64,000 nt of DNA from Bacteroidota bacterium (GTDB taxonomy: Bacteria > Bacteroidota > Bacteroidia > Bacteroidales > UBA10428): positions 992,001 through 1,056,000 of the forward strand of contig CP065006.1 of the NCBI GenBank assembly GCA_016699695.1. The letters run 5' to 3'. The translations under genes and the position numbers were made by a program. Shown here piece after piece: positions 1-8,952 of the stretch. The notes beneath the pieces were generated by a model. That model saw only the letters and a list, made by a program, of their open reading frames with translations, did no database searches and was not told the DNA's origin. How positions within the stretch are numbered: the stretch's first letter is position 1; each line of letters starts with the position of its first letter.

Positions 1-13
1 AACACAAATACCA

Positions 14-1921
14 ATGGAAAATACAACAAAAGCTTCCGTCTTCAATACAAAAAAAGGCTTTCTGCATAAATTCAAAATGCCTGCAAAGATTAGTTTTATT
101 GCATTAGGAATTCTTTCCACTGCCTGGTTCTTGTTTCGGGTTATTCCAAAACCTCAGCGAGCCAGCTATCCGTGCATGCAGGCTGCGGCACCCTGGGCTT
201 CGGCTTTTGTGGTATATCTTCTAAGCATTACAGGTTCAGCCTTCTTTTTTAAAAAGTCGTTTGCAGCCCTGCAACAAAGAAAACTCGGCTGGGCACTCTT
301 ATTTCTGCCAGCTATGCTTTCTTTTAGTTTGTTGGCCATTTATAAAAATCCCGAAGTTGTTAAAGCGGCCGACATTATTGGCTACTCCGAAATTGTGTTT
401 CCGGCTTCACCCATTGGAGAAGGTAAGGGCAAAAACCCCGGCAGGGTAGTTTGGGTGCATAACCCTCATGCTACCAATGCTAACATGACCAATGTGGAAG
501 GGGACTATTGGTATATGGACAAAAACTCCAATGAAGATACTATCAAAAAAATGCTTGACCTTGCTGTAATCAACCTGCTCGGGGAAACTACGGTGACCAA
601 TGCATGGAACGAACTATTCAAGCATTACAACAACCAGATTGGCAAAGGGAATGTGGGATATACCGCTGGCGAAAAAATTGCCATTAAAATAAATCTTACC
701 AACTCATGTTGTGGAATGTGGGATACCGAAAAGATCGAAGACAAAGAAAGGATGGATGCTACCCCTCAATTGGTAAATGCATTGTTAAAGACACTTGTCG
801 AAGATTTAGGAATTGCCGAATCGAACATCTGGTGCGGAGATAATTACAGGCTTTTCCGCAATGAGTATTGGGATAAATGCCACACCAGCTTTCCGGATGT
901 ACATTATGTTGATGGTCATGGTATGAATGACCGCGAACAAACAGTACTTTCAAGTTCCAATGTGATGGTTTTCAGTGATGGGGAATATAGTTCAAAACTC
1001 CCGCAACATTACCTCAATGCCGCTTATTTTATTAATATTGCCTGCCTTAAATCACATGATCAGACTGGTATTAGTCTGTGTGCCAAAAACCACCAGGGCT
1101 CAATCGTGCAACCCGGGGGCAATGCGTCCAACCAGTATGCCGAATTTATGCATTACAGCATGCCTCTCGAAAGCCCCGGTTATGGCAAATACCGCCATTT
1201 AGTAGATTATATGGGCCATAAGCAAACCGGCGGTAAAACACTTCTATACCTTATCGATGGCATTTGGGGTGGCGATAACTGGGCCGGCAACATTTTCAAG
1301 TGGCAAATGAGCCCTTTCAACAACGACTATCCTAATTCACTTTTCGTCTCTCAGGACCCTGTTGCCATTGAGGCCGTATGTTTTGACTTTCTGCTGGAAG
1401 AATACAAAGACCACCCCGATAACGATGTGAAATACCCCTATTACAATGGCGTAAACGATTACCTCCTGCAGGCTGCCGACGAGTCATACTGGCCTTCGAA
1501 CATTACCTACGACCCAGAAAATGATGGTGTAAAAATCGGGAGCCTTGGCGTGTATGAACATTGGAACAATGGCACCGATAAAGCTTACTCTGGGTCCGGT
1601 ATCGATTTTGTGAAAGTTCCGTTTGGCGCTCAATACCCCAATGGTCTGCCTAATAATCTAGCCAATCAATCACTTAAGGTCTATCCTAATCCATTCAGCG
1701 ATGTGCTAACTATTCCTACCCAAAATGGCCAGGTATCGCAACAGCTTATGGTATACGATGCCATTGGTAAACTAATCTACCAACAACAGGTGAACCCAAA
1801 CAATGAAACTACCCAATGGTCGGGGACCGACAACCAGGGTAATCGCCTGGCAGTGGGTACTTACATTGTACAACTTCGCTCCAAAGGAGCCATCTATTCA
1901 ACCCAGGTGGTGCTTCAATAA
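14..1921 (+). CDS. DUF362 domain protein with T9SS type A sorting domain
   Basis: A 635-residue protein of the DUF362 family, whose biochemical role is not established; some relatives are linked to iron-sulfur proteins. The N-terminus has three hydrophobic segments (about residues 25-44, 60-79 and 91-110). The DUF362 region follows, with the IKINL strand, a CysCys pair near residue 232 and the KNHQGS stretch. The last 80 residues are a type A T9SS sorting domain, opening with KVYPNPFSD and closing with GTYIVQL and QVVLQ. Such a tail normally marks proteins that cross the outer membrane, which sits oddly with three apparent membrane helices. The ATG start is 13 bases into the window, so upstream context is missing. 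The next gene begins 11 bases after the stop and is probably cotranscribed. Family and tail calls are firm; function is unknown. Confidence 0.88.
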   Translation: MENTTKASVFNTKKGFLHKFKMPAKISFIALGILSTAWFLFRVIPKPQRASYPCMQAAAPWASAFVVYLLSITGSAFFFKKSFAALQQRKLGWALLFLPAMLSFSLLAIYKNPEVVKAADIIGYSEIVFPASPIGEGKGKNPGRVVWVHNPHATNANMTNVEGDYWYMDKNSNEDTIKKMLDLAVINLLGETTVTNAWNELFKHYNNQIGKGNVGYTAGEKIAIKINLTNSCCGMWDTEKIEDKERMDATPQLVNALLKTLVEDLGIAESNIWCGDNYRLFRNEYWDKCHTSFPDVHYVDGHGMNDREQTVLSSSNVMVFSDGEYSSKLPQHYLNAAYFINIACLKSHDQTGISLCAKNHQGSIVQPGGNASNQYAEFMHYSMPLESPGYGKYRHLVDYMGHKQTGGKTLLYLIDGIWGGDNWAGNIFKWQMSPFNNDYPNSLFVSQDPVAIEAVCFDFLLEEYKDHPDNDVKYPYYNGVNDYLLQAADESYWPSNITYDPENDGVKIGSLGVYEHWNNGTDKAYSGSGIDFVKVPFGAQYPNGLPNNLANQSLKVYPNPFSDVLTIPTQNGQVSQQLMVYDAIGKLIYQQQVNPNNETTQWSGTDNQGNRLAVGTYIVQLRSKGAIYSTQVVLQ

Positions 1922-1932
1922 CAAAGCTTCGA

Positions 1933-2949
1933 ATGAAACAAGAAATAATACTGACCGCAGTTGTAGTATTCATGATTCTTACAGGCTGCAAAGAAGAAGA
2001 TAGTGAATCAGAAGTGCTTCGGGTACTCCCTTCAAACCAGGTAAACGATTTGTACCTCGACAACCAGAACACTTTGTGGATAGCCACCAGCAATGGTTTG
2101 GCCAGCTACCGTCAAGGTGTATGGAAGACTTATGACTCGACAAGCTCCCTCGAGGGAAAAAACATTGCCAGCCTGGCTTACCAGTTTTCTGACTACAGTG
2201 GCGATGAGTTGTGGCTTGCCACCAACAATGGCCTTGGCGTATTCAGTTACGAGATCGATGCAGTTTCGTCGGCCACAAATTATACAAGTGAAAATTCCGA
2301 ACTATTGAACAACATGGTTAGTGCGGTTGCTGTCGATACAGGAAGTGCGCGTTGGATTGGAACCAGCGAAGGGCTGATTGTATATCAAGGAAGTGATTGG
2401 TTCGAACCTTCTACCAACCATAAGTTTTCGGGCTATACGATTACCGATATAGAAACCGACGAAAACGGTTGGTGTTTTGTGTCTACCAGCGGCAGAGGGG
2501 TTTTGACCTTTCGAATGGATGTTGATGTAGTCTCTGGTGCGACTTTTGTTTCCGACTGGTCGCCGCTCGAAACCGATATGGTTCATTCTGTTTTCGTGGC
2601 TTCTGATTCTGTCCACTATTATGCCACCGACAGTGGTGCGGTATTTCACGAAGGTTATAATCGAACCGACTTGAAGTATTGGAAAAAATACCGAAAAAAG
2701 GATGGACTCATTTCCGATAAGGTGTTTGCCATAGTACTCGATAACGAGGGCATTCTCTGGTTTGGAACCGACTTGGGATTGTCTTCATTCGATGGTTCTG
2801 CCTGGCAATCGTATACTGCCAGCGACGGATTGGTTCACAACCAAGTCAACTGTCTGGAAGTAGACATTGATAATACTTTGTGGATTGGCACACCTGGAGG
2901 TCTTTCCTCCATGCAAAACGGAATTCTTACCAGTTACCTTCAGAAATAA
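1933..2949 (+). CDS. Lipoprotein with seven propeller repeats (Reg_prop type)
   Basis: A 338-residue probable lipoprotein. The hydrophobic leader ends in a lipobox, LTGC, with Cys19 as the lipidated residue. The mature part is made of seven repeats, each with a core such as LWIATSNGLASY, LWLATNNGLGVF, RWIGTSEGLIVY, LWFGTDLGLSSF or LWIGTPGGLSS. These match the two-component-regulator propeller repeat. Seven copies are enough for one complete seven-bladed propeller. In the family these repeats usually form the periplasmic sensor of hybrid histidine kinases, in fourteen copies; here there is no kinase, transmembrane anchor or response regulator. The gene lies 11 bases behind the DUF362 gene, so the two probably act together at the envelope. 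Ligand unknown. Confidence 0.85.
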   Translation: MKQEIILTAVVVFMILTGCKEEDSESEVLRVLPSNQVNDLYLDNQNTLWIATSNGLASYRQGVWKTYDSTSSLEGKNIASLAYQFSDYSGDELWLATNNGLGVFSYEIDAVSSATNYTSENSELLNNMVSAVAVDTGSARWIGTSEGLIVYQGSDWFEPSTNHKFSGYTITDIETDENGWCFVSTSGRGVLTFRMDVDVVSGATFVSDWSPLETDMVHSVFVASDSVHYYATDSGAVFHEGYNRTDLKYWKKYRKKDGLISDKVFAIVLDNEGILWFGTDLGLSSFDGSAWQSYTASDGLVHNQVNCLEVDIDNTLWIGTPGGLSSMQNGILTSYLQK

Positions 2950-2955
2950 AGGATC

Positions 2956-3477
2956 TCAGCGGGTGTAAACATTCAGGATTTCTCCATAATACACACGGTG
3001 ATAATCCTGATTAGGATAAAAAACCTCATCAATATCATCGGGAAGAAAATAGACCGGCTTTAAATCGTCAAAATAGATTTTCCGGCATTCCAGAACAAGA
3101 TTAGCTTGCTCGAAGCTTATGTTTCCTCTTTCTGTCAACACCGGCCTTAATCCACTTTCTTTTATTTTATTGGTGTCTCTCCCCGACTTGGACCCACATA
3201 TTTTATGAATAGCTTCGCGGTTCTCTCCAATAAAACTGATGGTAAAAATGTCGGCCTCCTGCATAAACAAATAGGTATGGCGGGTTGGCCTGACATAGCT
3301 AACAAATATGGGCTTATTCCACAATATACCTGCCATACCCCAGCTGGCAGTCATAGTATTAAATTCCTTCTCAGTTCCCGCAGTTATAAGGAACCACTCC
3401 TTCCCGATTAGCGAGAAAATATTGGATTGAATTTCTTCGGGTTTTATGCTCCGAAATAGTTCCTGAATGTTTTTCAT
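2956..3477 (-). CDS. Flavin reductase-like (FMN-binding split barrel) protein
   Basis: A 173-residue cytoplasmic protein resembling the flavin reductase-like family, which binds FMN in a split-barrel fold. Visible signatures are the early strand with FNTMTASWGMAGILWNKP, then FVSYVRPTRHTY, and FTISFIGENREAI followed by the CGSKSGRDTNK stretch, all in the order seen in the family. Members include flavin reductases and small FMN-dependent oxidoreductases; the true substrate cannot be read from sequence. The stop lies 6 bases from the stop of the convergent propeller lipoprotein, with no obvious terminator between. It is divergent from the symporter gene across 67 bases. Length is normal for the family. 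Confidence 0.8.
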   Translation of the reverse strand: MKNIQELFRSIKPEEIQSNIFSLIGKEWFLITAGTEKEFNTMTASWGMAGILWNKPIFVSYVRPTRHTYLFMQEADIFTISFIGENREAIHKICGSKSGRDTNKIKESGLRPVLTERGNISFEQANLVLECRKIYFDDLKPVYFLPDDIDEVFYPNQDYHRVYYGEILNVYTR

Positions 3478-3544
3478 TTTCTTAATCTATTATTGATAAA
3501 TATTTTTTTCCTTATCTTCAACCACCTAACTAAAACTTTTTATC

Positions 3545-4498
3545 ATGAGGGAAGAACTATTGGCCCTGGATGCGGTCCGACTGAATTTTTCAACCGAAGG
3601 GGTCTTTTTCATTAACATTACCCTTGCTTTTATCATGTATGGGGTGGCACTTGGAATAAAGGTACAACACTTTCGCGATGTTTTTAAATCACCTAAACTG
3701 CCAATTATTGGTTTTTTATCTCAATTTTTAGCGTTACCAATCCTCACTTTTTTAATTATCATTCTGTTTAACAGTTTTATAACACCGACAGTGGCCATGG
3801 GTATGATTCTGGTAGCCGCCTGCCCTGGTGGAAACATTAGTAATTTCATTACTGCACTTGCCAAGGGCAATGCTGCTCTTTCAGTTTCGCTGACAGCCAT
3901 TGCCACCATTGCCGCTATTATTATGACACCTCTGAACTTTAAAATTTGGGGCGGATTGTATAATGGCTATTTAAGTGCATCGAGCCATGGATTGCTTCAG
4001 CCGCTAAGCATAAATCCAAACCGCATGTTTCAGGCAGTGGTCATTCTTCTTGGAATTCCTTTGGTGCTAGGCATGCTCACCAATCATTTTCTGCCCAAAT
4101 TCACTGCCCGCATCGATAGGCCGATCCGCATCAGCAGCATCATTATTTTCTTCCTGCTGGTAATAGCCATGCTTTCGAATAACATTGAGTATTTTCTGGC
4201 ATATATTAAATTTGTTTTTATTATTGTTCTTATTCACAATGGCTTAGGTTATCTGGCTGGAAGTTACTTTTCCAGACTATTTGGAATTCACGGTGCAAAC
4301 CGCCGGACTATCGCCATTGAAACAGGCATACAGAATTCGGGCTTAGGGCTAGCCCTTCTGTTTAACCCCAAAATATTTCCGGCAGAACTCAACAACGGAG
4401 GTATGGCATTTATTGCTGCCTGGTGGGGCATCTGGCACATTATTTCCGGACTTACCCTGGCCTGGTATTGGTCAAGAAAACCTTCAAAAATTAATTAA
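3545..4498 (+). CDS. Bile acid:sodium symporter family transporter
   Basis: A 317-residue integral membrane protein of the bile acid:sodium symporter (SBF) family, with about nine to ten hydrophobic helices. Recognisable family blocks are the ALGIKVQHF region after the first helix, the AACPGGNISNFITALAKGN motif of the first crossover, and the ETGIQNSGLGLALLF motif of the second, both ion-binding regions in characterised relatives. Bacterial members move organic anions, often with Na+; the substrate is not predictable here and need not be a bile acid. The ATG start lies just after an AT-rich stretch and shares an upstream region with the divergent flavin reductase-like gene. Length and topology are normal. 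Confidence 0.85.
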   Translation: MREELLALDAVRLNFSTEGVFFINITLAFIMYGVALGIKVQHFRDVFKSPKLPIIGFLSQFLALPILTFLIIILFNSFITPTVAMGMILVAACPGGNISNFITALAKGNAALSVSLTAIATIAAIIMTPLNFKIWGGLYNGYLSASSHGLLQPLSINPNRMFQAVVILLGIPLVLGMLTNHFLPKFTARIDRPIRISSIIIFFLLVIAMLSNNIEYFLAYIKFVFIIVLIHNGLGYLAGSYFSRLFGIHGANRRTIAIETGIQNSGLGLALLFNPKIFPAELNNGGMAFIAAWWGIWHIISGLTLAWYWSRKPSKIN

Positions 4499-4574
4499 AA
4501 CATAAAGAGGTAAACAATAAAAATATACCCTTCGTCTAATAAATTAAGAATGAAAAACTTTCGAACTTTCATCT

Positions 4575-4582
4575 TATATTTG
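4575..4582 (+). promoter_or_regulatory. Candidate -7 box upstream of acyltransferase gene
   Basis: TATATTTG matches the Bacteroidota housekeeping -7 consensus TAnnTTTG and lies 20 bases before the ATG at 4603, implying a very short leader. No clear TTG was found at the usual -33 distance, so the call rests on the -7 element alone. Confidence 0.45.
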
Positions 4583-4602
4583 CCGCCCATAAGCTGAATG
4601 AT

Positions 4603-5955
4603 ATGGCAAGAAGGGATATTGACAAGTGGTCGGTTTGGTATTGGATACTTCAAAAATTCTGGGTAAGAGTAAACTTCTACTTATACTATAAAAAGATTGG
4701 CATATTCAACGATCATCTTATTCCTTCGAATCGATCCATTATTATAGCTCCCAATCACCAGAATGCTCTGATGGATGCCATAGCTTTTGTAAGTCAACCT
4801 CCCAAACAAAGGATTTTTCTTACACGGGCCGATGTGTTCAACAAACCCTTTGTTGAACGCATTCTATATTTCATGAAAATGCTTCCGATTTTTCGAATCC
4901 GCGATGGGCGTTCGAGTTTGCAGAAAAACGAAGAAATTTTCGATACAGCCGTTGAGATCCTGCACAATAAAAGAAGCCCGCTTTTTATGTTCCCCGAAGG
5001 GAACCATGGCGATAAGCGCAGACTACGTCCGCTTGTAAAGGGTATCTTTCGAATTGCTTTTTTAGCACAGGAAAAATACAAAGACCAGCCCGGAATAGTT
5101 ATCATGCCTGTAGGACTCGATTACGAACATTATCAGAAGTTCGGTAAGAACCTGCTTGTGAATTATGGCAAACCCATTGAGGTTGCTGAATTCTGGAAAG
5201 ATTTCGAAGAAAACCCCAGTATAGCCACCAATAATCTGCGCGACAAACTGTCTGAGCATATGCGCCAATGCATGATCGATATACAATCGGAGGAGTATTA
5301 CGACACCTACATGCACTTGCGCGAAATTTACCGGCCGAACCTCCTCAATCGGCTTAATCTCAAACAAGGAAACCTATTGCATCAATTCCAATCCGACAAA
5401 ATCCTCATTGAGAAACTTGACCTTGTTTTGGCAGCAAATCCTCAAAAAATAGAAGCGATACATAAACTAACGCAAGAGTATGTATTTTTAAGAGATGACC
5501 TCCAGCTTCGGGAATGGGTTTTAAGAAAAAACGGGTATTCGTGGGCAGGAATTTTTTTAAGATCAATAGCCTCCTTGGTATTACTCCCGGTTTTTCTCTT
5601 TGGTATTCTGAATAACTGGCCTAACTTTTTTGTTCCCTTCTGGTACGTTAAAAAAATCAAAGACACCCAGTTTCGGAGCACAGCTGCATGGGGTGTAGGG
5701 TTAGTAATGCAAATTATCTATTACCCAATTCTTATCATGCTCGGTTTTGTTTTTCTTCCTGTACTATGGATGAAATTATTGTACATACCCTTAATTCCGC
5801 TAAGTGGGTTGGCCGCTTATCGTGTCTATACACTATTGGTAAAAAACAGGGCCAGAATTAAATTCAACCTGGCAAAGAATCATTCTTCAGATTTAAGGAA
5901 AGCAATTGTACTCCGAAAAAAAATAATTGAATCGTTGGATTCACTCACTATTTAA
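4603..5955 (+). CDS. 1-acyl-glycerol-3-phosphate acyltransferase-like (PlsC family) membrane protein
   Basis: A 450-residue membrane-associated acyltransferase. The glycerolipid acyltransferase signature is intact: NHQNALMDA supplies the catalytic His-x4-Asp pair near residues 50-55, and FPEGNHGDKRRLRPLVKG is the glycerol-phosphate-binding block near residue 130. The family transfers acyl chains to lysophosphatidate or related lipids at the inner membrane. This protein is longer than ordinary PlsC (about 240 residues): a C-terminal extension carries three to four hydrophobic helices (about residues 315-420). The extended form is common in Bacteroidota, where the exact substrate is undefined. 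It begins a same-strand run with an SDR and a VOC protein (gaps 43 and 11 bases), suggesting lipid-linked metabolism. Confidence 0.85.
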   Translation: MARRDIDKWSVWYWILQKFWVRVNFYLYYKKIGIFNDHLIPSNRSIIIAPNHQNALMDAIAFVSQPPKQRIFLTRADVFNKPFVERILYFMKMLPIFRIRDGRSSLQKNEEIFDTAVEILHNKRSPLFMFPEGNHGDKRRLRPLVKGIFRIAFLAQEKYKDQPGIVIMPVGLDYEHYQKFGKNLLVNYGKPIEVAEFWKDFEENPSIATNNLRDKLSEHMRQCMIDIQSEEYYDTYMHLREIYRPNLLNRLNLKQGNLLHQFQSDKILIEKLDLVLAANPQKIEAIHKLTQEYVFLRDDLQLREWVLRKNGYSWAGIFLRSIASLVLLPVFLFGILNNWPNFFVPFWYVKKIKDTQFRSTAAWGVGLVMQIIYYPILIMLGFVFLPVLWMKLLYIPLIPLSGLAAYRVYTLLVKNRARIKFNLAKNHSSDLRKAIVLRKKIIESLDSLTI

Positions 5956-5998
5956 TCCTTTTTATACCTAACCTCAACTATTCAATAAAAATACATCC

Positions 5999-6793
5999 AT
6001 GAATTTTGAATCAAAAACCATTCTGATTACAGGTGCCTCATCGGGAATTGGTGAAGCCCTTTCGCTGGAATGGTCGAAATGCAGCACCAAGCTGATACTT
6101 GCTGGCCGAAATATAGAAAAGCTGCAGAAAGTAAAACAAAAATGCGAGTTAGCGGGTAGTCAATGTCAGGTTATTCCACTCGATTTAACAGATAAACTTT
6201 CCATTCAATCGGCTGTTCAGCAAATAATTCAAACAAATCAGCGTATCGACATTTTAGTGAACAATGGTGGCATCAGCCAGCGTTCTCGATCGTTAGAAAC
6301 TCCCATTGAAGTAGACCGTACCGTGATGGAAACCAATTTCTTTGGTGCCATTAGCCTCACAAAACTAATACTACCAGTGATGGTGAAACAAGGTGGCGGA
6401 CACATTGTAGTTATCAGCAGTGTGGTGGGTAAGTTTGGGTTTCCGCTACGTACAGCCTATTCGGCATCGAAGCATGCCCTGCAGGGTTACTTCGAAAGCC
6501 TGCGTGCAGAAATGACAGCAGAGCATATACGGGTAAGTATTGTAAGCCCGGGACGCATCCGCACCAGCATTTCCATTAATGCGGTGGATAAAAACGGAAA
6601 CAAACATGGCGTAATGGATGCAGGCCAGGAAGATGGCATGCCGGCTGAATTATGCGCAAAAAAAATTATTTCGGCTGTAAGTAGAAATAAAAAAGATATA
6701 CTTATTGGTCGTAAAGAAATTCTCATGGTGTATATCAGAAAATATTTTCCTGCACTTTATTATAAACTGGCGTCGAAAGTAAAACCCACCTAA
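5999..6793 (+). CDS. Short-chain dehydrogenase/reductase (SDR)
   Basis: A 264-residue classical SDR. The nucleotide-binding motif is TGASSGIGEAL at residues 11-21, the structural NNGG motif follows fold strand 4, the catalytic Ser is in VVISSVVGKFG, and the YxxxK pair is YSASK. It should be a cytoplasmic NAD(P)-dependent oxidoreductase acting on an alcohol/ketone pair. The closest familiar group by pattern is the DHRS7/YqjQ-like subfamily, but the substrate is not known. The gene lies 43 bases after the acyltransferase and 11 bases before the VOC gene, so the three are probably one transcript. Confidence 0.87.
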   Translation: MNFESKTILITGASSGIGEALSLEWSKCSTKLILAGRNIEKLQKVKQKCELAGSQCQVIPLDLTDKLSIQSAVQQIIQTNQRIDILVNNGGISQRSRSLETPIEVDRTVMETNFFGAISLTKLILPVMVKQGGGHIVVISSVVGKFGFPLRTAYSASKHALQGYFESLRAEMTAEHIRVSIVSPGRIRTSISINAVDKNGNKHGVMDAGQEDGMPAELCAKKIISAVSRNKKDILIGRKEILMVYIRKYFPALYYKLASKVKPT

Positions 6794-6804
6794 ACGCAAA
6801 TGCA

Positions 6805-7884
6805 ATGACAGATATTATTATCAGCGGTATTCAGCAAATCGGAATAGGCGTAAAGAATGTACACGAAGCATGGGCCTGGTACAAGAAATACTTTGGTATC
6901 GATATTCGCATTCTCGAAGAGTCGGCCCCGGCAGAATACATGCTGCCTTATACAGGAGGCAAACCCCGAAACAGACATGCCGCACTGGCCATAACCCTGC
7001 AAGGAGGAGGTGGATTCGAAATATGGAACCATACCGATTTTGAACCTAAAGGCCCTTCCTTTGAGGTGCAGCTGGGCGACCTGGGTATCTATGCAGCGAA
7101 AATAAAATGCGTGGATGTTGAGAAAGCCTACAATTGGTTTCTGGCTGAGAAACAAAATGTGGTAGGTAAAATTCAAGAGGTCGAAGGCCAAAAACAATTT
7201 TTCCTCAAAGACCCTTATGGAAATCTCTTTCACATGGTGCCTGCAAGCAATTGGTTTAAGGATGAGAAAAAATACACAGGCGGAGGTTATGGAGCCATTA
7301 TTGGTTGCAGCCAAATGGAAAAATCGATGGAATTCTACAAAAACCTGCTTGGATACGATATCGTCGTTTACGATAAGCAGGGAGTTTTTGAAGATTTCTC
7401 TGTACTACCTGGTGGAAACATGGAGTTCAGAAGAGTGCTGCTAAGACACAGTAAACCCCGCCAGGGCGCTTTTAGCGAGCTTTTTGGAGCAAGCGAAATG
7501 GAGCTTGTGCAGGTATTAAATCGTCCTGCAAAAAAAATATTTGAGAACCGCTTCTGGGGCGAACTTGGCTTTATTCACCTTTGTTTTGATATCAGAGGGA
7601 TGAACATCCTGCGCGAGAAATGCAGGAAATTTGGGTTCCCTCTTACGGTAGATACTGCCGAAATATTTAAAGACGCAAGTTTTGATATGGGAGATGCAGC
7701 AGGGCTCTTTGCCTACAACGAAGACCCAGATGGTGCCTTGATTGAATACGTCGAAACCCACAAAATACCTTTAAGTAAAAAACTAGGCCTCTCAATTGAC
7801 CTGATGAAACGCCCGGCAGAGAAACCATTGCCCCGCTTACTTATAAAAGGACTAAAACTATTAAAAGCGAAGGATATCAAATAA
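6805..7884 (+). CDS. Tandem VOC-fold (glyoxalase/dioxygenase-like) protein
   Basis: A 359-residue cytoplasmic protein with two vicinal-oxygen-chelate domains. Each starts with the typical first strand and helix: IQQIGIGVKNVHEAWAWYKK at residues about 9-28, and YGAIIGCSQMEKSMEFYKN at about 160-180. The family uses a divalent metal for isomerase, lyase, dioxygenase or thiol-transfer chemistry. PLGxx-type phrases such as LKDPYGNLFHMVPAS and NEDPDGALIEYVET occupy the expected metal-ligand positions. Close homologues are seen in other Bacteroidota without assigned substrate. It is probably the third gene of the acyltransferase-SDR-VOC transcript. Function beyond the fold is not assignable. Confidence 0.8.
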   Translation: MTDIIISGIQQIGIGVKNVHEAWAWYKKYFGIDIRILEESAPAEYMLPYTGGKPRNRHAALAITLQGGGGFEIWNHTDFEPKGPSFEVQLGDLGIYAAKIKCVDVEKAYNWFLAEKQNVVGKIQEVEGQKQFFLKDPYGNLFHMVPASNWFKDEKKYTGGGYGAIIGCSQMEKSMEFYKNLLGYDIVVYDKQGVFEDFSVLPGGNMEFRRVLLRHSKPRQGAFSELFGASEMELVQVLNRPAKKIFENRFWGELGFIHLCFDIRGMNILREKCRKFGFPLTVDTAEIFKDASFDMGDAAGLFAYNEDPDGALIEYVETHKIPLSKKLGLSIDLMKRPAEKPLPRLLIKGLKLLKAKDIK

Positions 7885-7987
7885 GCGCCTTTTCCTGATA
7901 TCGCAATAATAAGGTAAACGGGTTGTAAAAGTTATATACCCAAAAATACTTTGAGGTTGGAAATCACATAATAGGCCAAACCCCATA

Positions 7988-8380
7988 TTAATGGAGCGAG
8001 TCTACGGCGGCAATCTCTTTTAAACAAACAAATTCGTCGAGTATTTCTTCACCCAGTTCACGCATCTCGGCATCGCCCCTTAGGTATTTCCAAGTAATTT
8101 TAACACGACAATTTTCGCGCCCATGTAGGTTACTCACTGTGTTGGCAATTTCAAACACCATTTTCGTAGCTGCCGTGTTGAGGTATTCAAAGTTTAACAC
8201 AAATTCTGTGGCTGGTTGGGGTTGTTTTTGATAAAGCTCCAGCCATTCCCGAATTGGGGCAAACATCTCTTTTACATTCTCGGGAACAGCCATGCCACCC
8301 ATCACAAGCTTTCCTGTAGTGTAATTAAAATTTACGAATGGCGTAACTTCATCGCCTTTAATAAGCAGGGGTTCAAGCAT
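7988..8380 (-). CDS. siaC: SiaC-like regulatory phosphoprotein (DUF1987 family)
   Basis: A 130-residue protein of the DUF1987/SiaC family. The opening LIKGDEVTPFVNFNYTTGKL and the GGMAVPENVKEMF block match the family start, so the ATG at 8380 is preferred over an upstream one at 8482 that would add 34 unrelated residues. In Pseudomonas aeruginosa SiaC, a Thr within an LNT motif is phosphorylated by SiaB and dephosphorylated by the PP2C-type SiaA, switching diguanylate cyclase SiaD. The matching Thr is present here as Thr69 in YLNTAATK. No SiaA, SiaB or SiaD homologue lies in the window, so the partners must be elsewhere or different. Convergent to the VOC gene. Confidence 0.8.
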   Translation of the reverse strand: MLEPLLIKGDEVTPFVNFNYTTGKLVMGGMAVPENVKEMFAPIREWLELYQKQPQPATEFVLNFEYLNTAATKMVFEIANTVSNLHGRENCRVKITWKYLRGDAEMRELGEEILDEFVCLKEIAAVDSLH

Positions 8381-8700
8381 AAAAACTATATATTCTGTTC
8401 TCGGATCAGGCAATAGATCATAAGGGCTTAAATTATTAAAATCTGCGATAAATGGCAACCTTATCCTGCAATATTCTAACAACTTGATTTTGAAAGTTGC
8501 CAGCCATTAACAAATCTGAAATTGCTCTTACCTTATCCGTATCATATTGACAATGGCCTTTTAAATGCTTAACTTTAAGTAACAATACCTTTCGACACTT
8601 TAAGAACAACCGCATTTCTATTTAACAAGTTGATAAAGAATTACTTTCAATTACCTACCCTGCACGTTCAACATGTTGATGGCAGAAAAACTTTTTTATT
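8381..8700. other. Intergenic, no gene seen
   Basis: This 320-base gap separates the divergent siaC-like and dodecin genes once the downstream siaC start is accepted. It is AT-rich and should hold both promoters, but no exact TAnnTTTG box, hairpin or small gene was found. Confidence 0.5.
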
Positions 8701-8916
8701 ATGGCAGAAAGTGTGTATAAAATTATCGAGCTGGTTGGCACCAGTACCGAATCGTGGGAAAAAGCCGCCCAGGCAGCTGTTACAAAAGCTGCAGAAACCT
8801 TACGCGATTTACGCATTGCCGAAGTAGAGATGCTCGACATGCAAATCAACAATGGTAAAATCGAACATTACCGGGCAAAGATTAAAGTCTCCTTTAAATT
8901 CGAAGGGCACCAATAA
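8701..8916 (+). CDS. Dodecin family flavin-binding protein
   Basis: A 71-residue dodecin. These small proteins assemble into hollow dodecamers that bind riboflavin, FMN or lumichrome, probably as storage or to protect against flavin photochemistry. The whole family pattern is present: VYKIIELVGTSTESWEKA at the start, the long helix with AAETLRDLRIAEV, and the closing AKIKVSFKFEGH strand. The usual flavin-stacking Trp is found as Trp19 in ESWEKA. Length is typical (about 70 residues). It faces folE tail to tail; FolE begins the pterin branch and competes with flavin synthesis for GTP, but a functional link is only a guess. Confidence 0.92.
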   Translation: MAESVYKIIELVGTSTESWEKAAQAAVTKAAETLRDLRIAEVEMLDMQINNGKIEHYRAKIKVSFKFEGHQ

Positions 8917-8952
8917 AACCTGGTGAATTTTGCATCGATGGGAGTTTGGGTT

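Noticed and set aside
8381..8482. N-terminal extension of the SiaC-like protein
   Set aside because: The 34 extra residues do not match the family, whose normal start falls at 8380.
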